Source of the DNA: Salipiger aestuarii
GTDB lineage: Bacteria > Pseudomonadota > Alphaproteobacteria > Rhodobacterales > Rhodobacteraceae
Direction of reading: 5' to 3'
Assembly (NCBI RefSeq): GCF_003259905.1
Contig: NZ_QLMG01000040.1
Location: 1 to 39,882, forward strand
DNA length: 39,882 nt
Every line of letters starts with the position of its first letter. Position 1 is the stretch's first letter. Positions 17,891 through 26,003 of this stretch are shown piece by piece. The notes below the pieces were generated by a model. That model was not told the DNA's origin, ran no database searches, and was given only the letters and a program-made list of their open reading frames with translations. Both the position numbers and the translations under genes were made by a program.

Positions 17891-18892
17891 ATGCGCCATA
17901 CCATCCTTGCCCTTTCCCTGCTTGCCGCGACCCAGCCGGCGCAGGCCGAAGAGGTGAACCTGTATTCCTATCGGCAGCCCGAACTGCTGGCGCCACTGAC
18001 CGATGCCTTCACGAAGAAGACCGGCATCGAGGTGAACGTCGCCTATCTGAGCGACGGCATGGTGGAACGGCTTCAGGCCGAAGGTGACAGGTCGCCCGCC
18101 GATCTGGTGTTCACCGTCGATGTGGCGCGCCTTGCAGCCATCGTCGATGCAGGCGTGACGCAGCCCGTCACCAGCGATTTGCTTCAGAGCAACGTGCCGG
18201 CCCAATATCACGACCCCGAGGGCAACTGGTGGGGGCTGACCACCCGCGCGCGCATCGTCTACGCCAGCAAGGACCGCGTCGATCCGTCCGAGGTCACCAC
18301 CTACGAAGACCTTGCCGATCCGAAATGGCGCGGCCGTCTGTGCACGCGCTCGGGCACGCATCCCTATAACGTCGCGCTCGCGGCCGCCCATCTGTATCAT
18401 CACGGTGCCGACGAGACGAGGACCTGGCTTGAGGGGCTGAAGGCCAATCTTGCCCGCAAACCGCAGGGCAACGACCGCGCGCAGGTCAAGGCGATCTGGT
18501 CGGGCGAATGCGACATCGCGCTTGGCAACACCTATTACATGGGCCAGATGCTGGCCGATGACGAACAAAAGGAATGGGCCGATGCGGTCAACGTGCTGTT
18601 CCCGGTCTTCGAAGGCGGCGGCACGCATGAAAACATCTCTGGCGTGGCGATGACCAAAGCGGCGCCAAACCGCGACAACGCGCTGAAAATGATGGAATTT
18701 CTCACCACGCCCGAGGCGCAGGAAATCTATGCCCATGCCAATTACGAATACCCCATCGCGCCCGGCTCGCAGGCGGATGAGCTGGTGCGGGGCTGGGGCA
18801 GCTTCGATGCCGACCCGGTGAACCTGATGGAACTGGCCGATCACCGCGCCGAGGCGCTGCGGCTGATCGAGGACGTCGATTTCGACGGTTGA
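17891..18892 (+). CDS. Fe(3+) ABC transporter substrate-binding protein (FutA/FbpA type)
   Basis: A periplasmic binding protein of the ferric-iron class of ABC importers. The 333-residue precursor begins with a signal peptide (MRHTILALSLLAATQPAQA), then EEVNLYSYRQPELLAPLTDAF. Family features include GDRSPADLVFTVDVARL, ADPKWRGRLCTRSG and GECDIALGNTYYMGQM, whose adjacent tyrosines match iron ligands of this family. ATG at 17891 follows GGAGA by 6 nt and leaves a proper signal sequence; an upstream in-frame ATG at 17843 does not. No permease or ATPase genes follow, so the transporter partners must lie elsewhere. Iron is the family expectation; other cargo cannot be excluded. Confidence 0.9.
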   Translation: MRHTILALSLLAATQPAQAEEVNLYSYRQPELLAPLTDAFTKKTGIEVNVAYLSDGMVERLQAEGDRSPADLVFTVDVARLAAIVDAGVTQPVTSDLLQSNVPAQYHDPEGNWWGLTTRARIVYASKDRVDPSEVTTYEDLADPKWRGRLCTRSGTHPYNVALAAAHLYHHGADETRTWLEGLKANLARKPQGNDRAQVKAIWSGECDIALGNTYYMGQMLADDEQKEWADAVNVLFPVFEGGGTHENISGVAMTKAAPNRDNALKMMEFLTTPEAQEIYAHANYEYPIAPGSQADELVRGWGSFDADPVNLMELADHRAEALRLIEDVDFDG

Positions 18893-18899
18893 TCCCGAC

Positions 18900-18937
18900 G
18901 CGGGCGGCGCCGCGCCATTGCGCCCGGCGCCGCCCGC
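18900..18937 (+). terminator. Strong GC hairpin after the iron-type binding-protein gene
   Basis: A perfect 13-bp inverted repeat (GCGGGCGGCGCCG and CGGCGCCGCCCGC, 12-nt loop) begins 8 bp after the stop codon. It has no U-run, so it may be a factor-dependent terminator or an mRNA-stabilising structure that separates expression of this gene from the next one. Confidence 0.55.
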
Positions 18938-18977
18938 TGACATTCTGCCCGCTGCAGATCTTCAGGAGGCGGCGCGC

Positions 18978-19703
18978 ATGGGCATGATCGAGACGGTGAC
19001 AGCGGCCTTTCTGGACGCCCGACGGCGCAAGACGCGCATCGACGCCGCCACGGTGCCGACCCCCGACTACGACGCGGCGCTTGAAATCCAGTCGCGCGTG
19101 CAACGCCGGCTGGGGCCTGTCAGCGGGTTCAAGGTTGGCGCCCGTCCCGAGGGCGCGCCTTCGATGGCTCCGATCCTGTCCGCGCAAACCTGGCAATCGG
19201 GCGCGCGCGTGCCGGTGCGCGATACCATGGGAATCGAGCTTGAAATCGGGTTCGAAGTGATCGCCGCCCCCAACACCGTCCCCGACGCCGCCGCCGACCC
19301 GCTGCGCTGCTTTCGCCCGCGCATCGTTCTGGAACTGGTCGACAGCCGTCTGAGCGGGGCCGAAGACGACGCCTTGCTGAAACTCGCCGACATGCAGATG
19401 AACGAAGGGGTGATCCTTGGGCCGGTCCTCGACGATTGGGACGGCAGCGATTTCGGCACGCTTGACGCCACGCTGACCTGCGGCGACACGGTGGTGGTCG
19501 ACGGCCCCGTGTCGGTGCCCGGCGGGTCCGCGCTAGGCAGCTTGTCGCTGCTGTGCACCCATGTAGGGGCGCATTGTGGCGGCTTGCAGGTCGGTCAGGT
19601 TGTCATCACCGGGTCGATTTCGGGGCTGTCGTATTTTCCGGGCGGCACCGAAGTGGCGGGCCGGATCGACGGTTTCGGGCCGATCAGCTGTCATCTGGGC
19701 TAG
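18978..19703 (+). CDS. 2-keto-4-pentenoate hydratase (MhpD)-family protein
   Basis: A 241-residue member of the FAH-like hydratase/decarboxylase superfamily, which acts on 2-hydroxypenta-2,4-dienoate or related oxo-acids in aromatic degradation. Seen in the sequence are SGFKVG near residue 49-54, the metal-binding GIELEIGFEV (Glu87, Glu89), a third acidic segment VLELVDSR near 117, and the C-terminal LSYFPGGTEVAGRIDGFG. ATG at 18978 has AGGAGG 8 nt upstream. No other aromatic-degradation genes are next to it, so the substrate is open. It converges on the LysR gene and the coding ends overlap by 20 bp. Confidence 0.8.
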   Translation: MGMIETVTAAFLDARRRKTRIDAATVPTPDYDAALEIQSRVQRRLGPVSGFKVGARPEGAPSMAPILSAQTWQSGARVPVRDTMGIELEIGFEVIAAPNTVPDAAADPLRCFRPRIVLELVDSRLSGAEDDALLKLADMQMNEGVILGPVLDDWDGSDFGTLDATLTCGDTVVVDGPVSVPGGSALGSLSLLCTHVGAHCGGLQVGQVVITGSISGLSYFPGGTEVAGRIDGFGPISCHLG

Positions 19704-20631
19704 GGGCGACCGCGCGCGCCTCGGCCAGCCGGTCCTGGGTGTGCGAGACAAGGTATTCCGATACCATCCGCGCAGCGCGTGACAGCGGCCGCCGCCCGTC
19801 GATCACCACCGAGATCGTCGGCGCCTCCAGCCCCTTGTCCTTCAGCGGCACGAACAGCAGCTCGCCCCGCCCGATTTCCGGCAGCGCGTCAAGTTCCGAC
19901 GAGATCATCGCCACGTCCCCCTGCCGCAGCGCGCCCTTGAGCAATTGCAGCGAATTGGACGCAAGCACCGGCGCGTTTTCGGCGAAGAACCACCCGTAGC
20001 GATTATCGAGATATTGGCGTGTGGGCAAAATCGCGCTTTGCGAGACCAGCGCATGGCCGTTCACCCGCGCGAGCGAGGTTTCCCGCGCCTCGGCCAGCGC
20101 ATGGCCCGGCGCGACGATGCAGCCAAAGCGCAGCTTGCCCGCCCAGATGACATGCTGGTGGCGCAGACGCGGCAGGTTGAACGCCATGGCGACCTCGACC
20201 GTGCCGTCGTCCAGTTCGCGCGCGGCGTCGGCGGGGGCCATGATGTCCACGGTCAGGCGGATGTTGGGATGGGCGGCGCGGAGCCAGCGGTGCAGATCCA
20301 CAAGCACACCATTGGCCAGACTGTCCATCGCCGCCAGCCGCACGCTGCCGCCTTCCTGACCGCGCATTTCCTGCAACTCGGTTTCCAGGCGTTCGGAATC
20401 GGAACGCCAGCGGCGGGCCAGCACGACAACCGCCTCGCCTGCGGCGGTCGGGCGCATCCCCCGGTGCAGGCGTTCGAACAGGGGCGCGCGGTTCACCTCT
20501 TCGAGCGCCTTGATATGGCGGTCGATGGCAGAGGCAGCGATTCCCAGCGCGCGCGATGCCGCCTGAACCGACCCGTGTTCGGCGACCGCCTCGACATACA
20601 GCAACGGGCGCGGAACGAGATGAAAATTCAT
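19684..20631 (-). CDS. LysR family transcriptional regulator
   Basis: A 315-residue DNA-binding regulator. The N-terminal winged helix-turn-helix includes LLYVEAVAEHGSVQAASRALGIAASAIDRHIKALEE (about 10-45), with the LysR signature, followed by a linker helix and a periplasmic-binding-protein-like effector domain (about 90-300). ATG at 20631 follows AAGGCGC. It is divergent from the hydantoinase/TRAP operon, the usual layout for a LysR protein controlling its neighbours, and a perfect palindrome lies 22 bp before its start. The effector is likely the imported substrate or a breakdown product; that is inference. Confidence 0.92.
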   Translation of the reverse strand: MNFHLVPRPLLYVEAVAEHGSVQAASRALGIAASAIDRHIKALEEVNRAPLFERLHRGMRPTAAGEAVVVLARRWRSDSERLETELQEMRGQEGGSVRLAAMDSLANGVLVDLHRWLRAAHPNIRLTVDIMAPADAARELDDGTVEVAMAFNLPRLRHQHVIWAGKLRFGCIVAPGHALAEARETSLARVNGHALVSQSAILPTRQYLDNRYGWFFAENAPVLASNSLQLLKGALRQGDVAMISSELDALPEIGRGELLFVPLKDKGLEAPTISVVIDGRRPLSRAARMVSEYLVSHTQDRLAEARAVAPSPDDS

Positions 20632-20652
20632 GCGGTATGCGCCTTGATTGCA

Positions 20653-20667
20653 TTCTCGATTCGAGAA
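20653..20667. promoter_or_regulatory. Candidate LysR operator
   Basis: TTCTCGATTCGAGAA is a perfect 7-1-7 palindrome that also contains a T-N11-A LysR box. It lies between the divergent regulator and operon, close to the regulator start as expected for autoregulation. Confidence 0.55.
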
Positions 20668-20751
20668 CGCAGGATTACCCATTTTGTCATGGCTGGCAAT
20701 TCTTCGCGTCGCTACGCTTGGTGACATGACGCATGATCCAAGGCACGCCCC

Positions 20752-20799
20752 ATGACAGACGCCCCCCTCAGCCTGGCTATCGGGATCGCCCGCCCATGA
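20752..20799 (+). CDS. Possible 15-codon leader ORF ahead of the hydantoinase gene
   Basis: An ATG at 20752 opens a 15-codon frame (MTDAPLSLAIGIARP) whose TGA overlaps the hydantoinase ATG as ATGA. CAAGG stands 8 nt upstream, whereas the hydantoinase ATG has no good binding site of its own. It may couple translation into the main gene. Short frames like this occur by chance, so support is weak. Confidence 0.25.
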   Translation: MTDAPLSLAIGIARP

Positions 20800-22190
20800 C
20801 GCTGGATCTGGTGATACGCGGCGCGCGCGTGGTATCGGGCAGCAGCGTTGCGACCTGCGACATCGGCGTGCTTGGCGGGCGCATCGCGACGCTTGGCACC
20901 GGGTTGACGGGCGATCAGGTGATCGACGCGGCGGGGCTGATCGCGATGCCCGGCGGGATCGACAGCCATGTGCATATCGCCCAGCCGTCGGGCCCGGGGA
21001 TCGAAATGGCGGACGATTTCGCCTCGGCCACCCGCGCGGCGGCATGCGGCGGCAACACCACCGTCATGCCCTTTTGCCTGCCCGAAGGCGGCCAGACCCT
21101 GCGCGAGGCGGTCGCCGCCTATCGCGCCAAAGCCAACGGACAGTGCCTGACCGACGTGTCCTTTCACCTGATCGTCACCGCGACCGATCCGGTGACGCTG
21201 GGCCAGGATCTGCCGGCGCTGATCGCGCAGGGATTGACCAGCTTCAAGGTCTTCATGACCTATCAGGGCATGCGGTTGAGCGATGCCGAAATCCTTCAGG
21301 TGATGGATGTGGCCCGCGCCCACGGCGCGCTGACCATGGTGCACGCGGAAAACGAGGACGCCATAGAATTTCTGCGCGACAAGGCAGAACGGGCGGGCGA
21401 CATCGCCCCGGTGCATCACGCCCGCACCCGCCCCATCCCGGTCGAACGCGAGGCCACGCACCGCGCCACCGCCCTGGCTGAGATCGCGGATGTGCCGGTG
21501 ATGATCGTGCATGTGTCCAACGGTGCCGCGCTGGATGAAATCCGCCGCGCGCGGGGGCGCGGCGTGCGCGTCTTTGCCGAAACCTGCCCGCAATACATCA
21601 CGCTGACGGCGGACGATCTGGATCGTGCCGGGTTCGAAGGGGCCAAGTGGGTCTGTTCACCGCCGCCGCGCGACACCGACGAACAGGGGGCGATCTGGGC
21701 GGGGCTGGATCAGGGCGCGTTCGATGTGTTCTCGTCCGATCACTGCCCGTTCCGCTTTGCAGATTCCGCCGGCAAGGATGCGCCCGGCGCGCGCGCCGCG
21801 TTCCGCAATATCCCCAACGGCATTCCGGGGGTCGAAACGCGGCTGCCAATCCTGTTTTCCGAAGGTGTCAGCAAGGGGCGCATGTCGCTCACCACCTTTG
21901 CCGCGCTGACCGCCACCAACCACGCCCGCATCTACGGTCTGGAACACAAGGGGGCCATCGCGATCGGCAAGGATGCGGACATCGTCCTGTGGGACCCGCG
22001 GGCCCGGCGCGCCATCACCCAGGCCGCCCTGCACCACGGCGCGGATTACACGCCCTGGGAAGGGTTCGAGGTCACCGGCTGGCCCGTGCGCACCATCCTG
22101 CGCGGGCGCACCGTCATGCTGGACGGCGCGCCCGTCGGCCCCCCCGAGGGCCGGCACATCGCCCGCGCCTGCGCCGCGGTGACGGCATGA
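20796..22190 (+). CDS. hydA: Dihydropyrimidinase/D-hydantoinase-family cyclic amidohydrolase
   Basis: Predicted to open cyclic ureides or imides (dihydropyrimidines, hydantoins or similar) to N-carbamoyl or amide acids in the cytoplasm. The 464-residue protein keeps the full binuclear metal site: GGIDSHVH (His58, His60), the carboxylated lysine in TSFKVFMTY (Lys151), VHAEN (His183), VHVSN (His239) and SSDHCPF (Asp315). ATG at 20796 begins MTLDLVIRGARVV, the usual start; an in-frame ATG 63 bp upstream has no binding site. It heads the operon and overlaps the next gene as ATGA. Specificity loops differ among family members, so the true substrate is not known. Confidence 0.88.
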   Translation: MTLDLVIRGARVVSGSSVATCDIGVLGGRIATLGTGLTGDQVIDAAGLIAMPGGIDSHVHIAQPSGPGIEMADDFASATRAAACGGNTTVMPFCLPEGGQTLREAVAAYRAKANGQCLTDVSFHLIVTATDPVTLGQDLPALIAQGLTSFKVFMTYQGMRLSDAEILQVMDVARAHGALTMVHAENEDAIEFLRDKAERAGDIAPVHHARTRPIPVEREATHRATALAEIADVPVMIVHVSNGAALDEIRRARGRGVRVFAETCPQYITLTADDLDRAGFEGAKWVCSPPPRDTDEQGAIWAGLDQGAFDVFSSDHCPFRFADSAGKDAPGARAAFRNIPNGIPGVETRLPILFSEGVSKGRMSLTTFAALTATNHARIYGLEHKGAIAIGKDADIVLWDPRARRAITQAALHHGADYTPWEGFEVTGWPVRTILRGRTVMLDGAPVGPPEGRHIARACAAVTA

Positions 22191-22954
22191 CCCATCGCCC
22201 GCTTGATCCGTGCCGCATCGGCATGCTGACGCCGTCGTCCAACACGGTTCTGGAACCCTATACCTCGGCCATGCTGGCGCCATTCGGCGACGCGGCAAGC
22301 GCGCATTTCGGGCGCTTCCGGGTGGTCGAGATTTCCATGTCCGAGGCGTCACAGTCGCAATTCTCGCTGGACCCGATCCTTGACGCGGCCGAGCGGCTGG
22401 CCGAGGCGCACCCCCATGTCATCGCCTGGAACGGCACGTCGGCAAGCTGGCTGGGGATGGACAAGGACCGCGCGCTATGCGCCGCGATCACCGAACGCAC
22501 CGGCGTCGCCGCGACGTCGACCATGCTGGCCTATGACGGGCTGATGCGCGGTCTTGGCGTGCGCCGGCTGGGGCTGGTGACACCCTATGTCGGTGACATC
22601 GAACGCCGCATGATCGCGAATTATGCCGCGCAGGGCATCGACGTCGTCGGCGCCGTCCGCCTGGACGAGACCGATAACTACAGCTTTGCCAGCTACCCGC
22701 CCGACCGGGTCGCCGAAATGGCCGCCCGCGTGGCGAAGGCCCGCCCCGATGCCATCGCCATCGTCTGCACGAACTTTCGCGGCGCGCCCATCGCCGCACG
22801 CATCGAGGACGCAACCGGCATCCCGGTGATCGATTCCGTCGCCGTCACGGCCGCCCACACCCTGCGCAAGGTGGGGCTGGATCCGGCCCGTGTCACGGGC
22901 TGGGGCAGCGTGTTCCAGCGCGTGGCCACCATCGCCCCCGTCAACCAGACCTGA
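22187..22954 (+). CDS. Asp/Glu racemase-superfamily protein, arylmalonate decarboxylase-like
   Basis: A 255-residue cytoplasmic protein of the superfamily that includes maleate isomerase, Asp/Glu racemase, hydantoin racemase and arylmalonate decarboxylase. It begins CRIGMLTPSSNTVLEP. Two-cysteine members have a first catalytic cysteine after strand 3; here that place reads NGTSAS (Gly83-Thr84-Ser85), and only the second site has a cysteine, IVCTNF (Cys194). This GTS-plus-one-Cys layout is what arylmalonate decarboxylase uses, where Thr/Ser form a dioxyanion hole and Cys protonates. I infer a cofactor-free malonate-type decarboxylase, though an isomerase role cannot be excluded. It overlaps the hydantoinase stop and precedes the TRAP genes by 29 bp. 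Confidence 0.75.
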   Translation: MTHRPLDPCRIGMLTPSSNTVLEPYTSAMLAPFGDAASAHFGRFRVVEISMSEASQSQFSLDPILDAAERLAEAHPHVIAWNGTSASWLGMDKDRALCAAITERTGVAATSTMLAYDGLMRGLGVRRLGLVTPYVGDIERRMIANYAAQGIDVVGAVRLDETDNYSFASYPPDRVAEMAARVAKARPDAIAIVCTNFRGAPIAARIEDATGIPVIDSVAVTAAHTLRKVGLDPARVTGWGSVFQRVATIAPVNQT

Positions 22955-22983
22955 CCCCCAGAGACCTCAACAAGGAGACATCC

Positions 22984-24015
22984 ATGATCCGCCAGATTGC
23001 AACCGGCGCCGCGGCACTGGCCGTCCTGTCGATGCCCGCCGCCGCCCAGACCCTGCGCGTGATGGGCCAGCCCGTCGCAACCGGGCTGATCCAGAAGAAC
23101 GTCGAACAGCCGTTCTTTGAAAACTTCGCCGTGCAAACCGGGCTTGACGGATTTGCCGCAGACTATCAGCCTGTCGATGTGACCGGCATCAAGGACACCG
23201 AGCAGCTGCGCATCCTCAAGGGCGGGCTGTTCGACATCGTCTCGCTGCGGCTGAGCCAGGTGTCGCGCGACGAACCCACAATCCTGGGGCTGGATCTCGT
23301 CGGGCTGAACCCCGACTATGCCACCGGGCGCGAGACGGTCGCGGCCTTTGCCCCGGTCGTGGATGCGCAACTTCAGGCCAGGTTCAACACCAAGCTGCTG
23401 GGCGTCTGGCCGTTCGGTCCGCAGGTGCTGTTCTGCGAACCCGAAATTACCTCATTGGCCGATCTCAAGGGGCTGAAGGTCCGGGTCTATGACCAGAACC
23501 TTGCGGAATTTGTCAGCCTTGTGGGCGGCACGCCCGTGCCGATCGGCTTTCCCGAGGTGCAGCAATCGCTGGCGCGCGGCGTGGTCGATTGCGCCATCAC
23601 GGGGCCGTCTTCGGCCAATTCCGCCGGCTGGCCCGAGGTCAGCTCCTACACCATGCCCATTGCGTTCCAGCTGGCGATGAACGGCTATGGCATCAACCTT
23701 GACACCTGGAACGGCCTGACGCCCGATCAGCAGGACAGGATGCAGGCCGGTTTTGACGCGCTGACCGACCGCATCTGGAATTATTCCGAAGAGCTGTTCG
23801 ACGATGCGGTGAACTGCAACACCGGCGCTGAGCCTTGCGAGACGGGCACCCTCTACGATCTGACCCTCGTTGCCCCGACCGAGGCCGACAAGGCGCTCGT
23901 CGGCACCGCCGTTGCGAACGTGTCCTTTCCGGCATGGAAAGAGGTGTGCGATGCCACCAACCCCGGCTGTTCGGATGCCTGGATGGGCACCGTGGGCACG
24001 GCGCGCGGCATGTAA
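22984..24015 (+). CDS. dctP: TRAP transporter substrate-binding protein DctP
   Basis: The periplasmic receptor of a tripartite ATP-independent transporter. The 343-residue precursor has a signal peptide (MIRQIATGAAALAVLSMPAAAQ) and the DctP fold; LADLKGLKVRVYDQNLAEFVSLVGGTPVPIGFPEVQQSLARGVVDC is the typical central region, whose arginine (LKVRV) usually salt-bridges the carboxylate of the ligand. AAGGAG lies before the ATG. Four cysteines in the C-terminal part (NCN, PCETG, EVCDATNPGC) may form disulfides. The product would deliver an organic acid to the membrane partners encoded next. A hairpin follows the stop, as is common where the receptor is made in excess. Confidence 0.93.
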   Translation: MIRQIATGAAALAVLSMPAAAQTLRVMGQPVATGLIQKNVEQPFFENFAVQTGLDGFAADYQPVDVTGIKDTEQLRILKGGLFDIVSLRLSQVSRDEPTILGLDLVGLNPDYATGRETVAAFAPVVDAQLQARFNTKLLGVWPFGPQVLFCEPEITSLADLKGLKVRVYDQNLAEFVSLVGGTPVPIGFPEVQQSLARGVVDCAITGPSSANSAGWPEVSSYTMPIAFQLAMNGYGINLDTWNGLTPDQQDRMQAGFDALTDRIWNYSEELFDDAVNCNTGAEPCETGTLYDLTLVAPTEADKALVGTAVANVSFPAWKEVCDATNPGCSDAWMGTVGTARGM

Positions 24016-24017
24016 CC

Positions 24018-24044
24018 CGCCTGCCGCACGCGGCAAGGCAGGCG
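24018..24044 (+). promoter_or_regulatory. Hairpin between dctP and dctQ
   Basis: CGCCTGCC and GGCAGGCG form an 8-bp stem starting 2 bp after the dctP stop; an inner TGCCG/CGGCA pairing is an alternative. It probably protects the upstream dctP message or attenuates reading into dctQ. Confidence 0.5.
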
Positions 24045-24050
24045 TCCGAA

Positions 24051-24064
24051 TGCCGTATACGGCA
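24051..24064. repeat. 14-bp perfect palindrome in the dctP-dctQ gap
   Basis: TGCCGTATACGGCA is fully self-complementary and lies 7 bp after the hairpin. It could be a protein-binding site or a second RNA stem. No factor is assigned. Confidence 0.6.
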
Positions 24065-24145
24065 CATGGGGCAGCGCGGGCCGGACGCTGCCCCGCACCC
24101 GACGATATTGCGGGCCGCCCCCCGCCACAGCTTGAGGAGAGCCCC

Positions 24146-24700
24146 TTGGACCGTCTTGCCACCTGGGTCAGCCGTCTGTTCGGATGGGCGTTGCTGTTTC
24201 TGTCCGCCTTCGTCGCGCTTGAGACGCTGCTGCGAAAGCTGTTCAACACCTCGCTTCAGGGCGCGGACGAATTGGGGGGCTACATGCTGGCGCTTGGTGC
24301 GTCGCTGTCGTTCATCGTGGCGATGATCGACCGGGCGCACATTCGCATCGATGTGCTGCACACGCGGTTTCCCGTACGGGTTCAGGCGTTGGTGGACTGG
24401 CTGTCGGTGATCGTGCTTGGCGCGTTGGGGGCGTTTTTCCTGTATGTGGGCTGGTTCGTGATTTCCGACACGATGGCCTACGGCTCGACCGCCGCCACGC
24501 CCTGGCGCACGCCGCTGATCTGGCCGCAAGCGGCGTGGTACGCGGGGCTGGCGGGTTTTGCGCTGTGCTCGTTCGCCATGGTCGCGCGCGCCAGCCGGCT
24601 GTTTCTGAGCGGGCAGCACCGCGCGCTGGCCGCCGAATTCAATCCAAAATCCGCCGAAGACGAGTTGAGCGAAGAGCTCGACCAGCTGAGGGACCGCTAG
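24146..24700 (+). CDS. dctQ: TRAP transporter small permease DctQ
   Basis: The small membrane subunit of the TRAP transporter, 184 residues with four predicted transmembrane helices (about 8-30, 45-65, 82-105, 128-150). ALETLLRKLFNTSLQGADELGGYML matches the DctQ pattern. I chose the TTG at 24146 because GAGGAGA stands exactly 5 nt before it and the protein then begins MDRLATWVSRLFGW; no ATG nearby gives a sensible N-terminus. The longer open frame starting inside dctP is not used. It is followed by dctM after one base and needs that protein and DctP to work. Confidence 0.9.
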   Translation: MDRLATWVSRLFGWALLFLSAFVALETLLRKLFNTSLQGADELGGYMLALGASLSFIVAMIDRAHIRIDVLHTRFPVRVQALVDWLSVIVLGALGAFFLYVGWFVISDTMAYGSTAATPWRTPLIWPQAAWYAGLAGFALCSFAMVARASRLFLSGQHRALAAEFNPKSAEDELSEELDQLRDR

Positions 24701-24701
24701 C

Positions 24702-26003
24702 ATGGGCATTTTCGACGTTTTCGTCGGCTTCGCGGTGATGATGGGCCTTTTGCTGGCCGGTCTGCCGGTGGCGGGCGTGATGGTTCTGATGGGTGTCGCG
24801 GGCGGCATGATCCTGTACGGTCCGGTGCTGCTGACAAGCATGGGGCCGGTGCTGTGGGGGACGTCGAACGAGCCGGTTCTGACGGCCATTCCGCTGTTCA
24901 TCCTGCTGGGCGAGCTGCTGTTGCGCTCGGGGCTGGCCGACCGCCTGTACGGCGCGTTGGCGTTGTGGCTGGGGCGTCTTCCGGGGGGATTGCTGCACAC
25001 CAATATCGGGTGCTGTTCGCTGTTCGCGGCCACCTCGGGGTCGTCAGTCGCCACGGCTGCCACGGTCGGTACCGTCGCCCTTCCCGCGCTGACCGAACGC
25101 GCCTACGAACCCGCGCGCGCGCTGGGCTCGCTCGCCGCTGGCGGTACGCTGGGCATCCTGATCCCACCGTCGGTGAACCTGCTGGTCTACGGTTCGCTGG
25201 CAAGCGTATCGGTCGGCCAGTTGTTCATCGCGGGCATCGTGCCGGGCATCGCGCTGACGTTGCTGTTCATGCTGTTCATCGCGGTGCAGGACATCCTGTC
25301 GCCGGGGGGCGCGTTCGAAGACGCCACCGTACCGCTGGGTGTGCGGCTGCGTGCGCTGCGTCATCTGGTGCCCGCGGCAAGCGTATTCGCGGTGGTCATG
25401 GGGTCGATCTATCTGGGCATCGCGACGCCCACCGAAAGTGCGGCACTGGCGGTGATCGTGGCGCTTGGGTTCGTCTGGTACGAGGGCAAGCTGACATTCG
25501 CCTTTCTGGATCTGTGTTTTCGCAAGACCGCGCGCACGACGGGCATGATCCTGCTGATCGTCATGGCGGCCTTTACGCTGAACGTGACGCTGGCGCTGGG
25601 CGGAATCACCGGGGTGATGTCGGCCTGGGTGGCCGGGCTGGGGCTGACTCCGGTCGAGCTGCTGTTTGCGCTGATGCTGTTCTATGTAGTGCTGGGGATG
25701 TTCTTGGACGTGCTGTCGATGCAGGTGCTGACCATTCCGATCGTGGTGCCGATCGTGGTGGCGGCGGGGGTCGATCCGGTCTGGTTCGGCATCTTCGTGG
25801 TGCTGATGTGCGAACTGGGCATGATCACGCCGCCGGTGGGCATGAACCTTTATGTGGTACAGGGGGTGCGTGGCGACAAGGGTCCGTTCACGGACGTCAT
25901 CACCGGGGCGGTCCCCTATGCGGTGCTGATGCTGCTGTTCACCTCGGCCTTGATTCTGTGGCCGCCAATCGCCACATGGCTGCCGGAGGCGATCGGACGA
26001 TGA
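24702..26003 (+). CDS. dctM: TRAP transporter large permease DctM
   Basis: The large permease that forms the transport channel and is driven by an ion gradient, usually sodium. The 433-residue protein has 11-13 predicted membrane helices and typical DctM segments: AIPLFILLGELLLRSGLADRL, SLFAATSGSSVATAATVG, GTLGILIPPSVNLLVYG and the C-terminal ELGMITPPVGMNLYVVQG. It follows dctQ by 1 bp and its TGA overlaps the amidase ATG, tying transport directly to catabolism. The order P-Q-M is the standard operon order for this family. Confidence 0.95.
   Translation: MGIFDVFVGFAVMMGLLLAGLPVAGVMVLMGVAGGMILYGPVLLTSMGPVLWGTSNEPVLTAIPLFILLGELLLRSGLADRLYGALALWLGRLPGGLLHTNIGCCSLFAATSGSSVATAATVGTVALPALTERAYEPARALGSLAAGGTLGILIPPSVNLLVYGSLASVSVGQLFIAGIVPGIALTLLFMLFIAVQDILSPGGAFEDATVPLGVRLRALRHLVPAASVFAVVMGSIYLGIATPTESAALAVIVALGFVWYEGKLTFAFLDLCFRKTARTTGMILLIVMAAFTLNVTLALGGITGVMSAWVAGLGLTPVELLFALMLFYVVLGMFLDVLSMQVLTIPIVVPIVVAAGVDPVWFGIFVVLMCELGMITPPVGMNLYVVQGVRGDKGPFTDVITGAVPYAVLMLLFTSALILWPPIATWLPEAIGR

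Noticed and set aside
18900-18937. Riboswitch or attenuator before the hydratase gene
   Set aside because: It is a single simple GC hairpin directly after a stop codon; there is no conserved aptamer-like structure or second stem.
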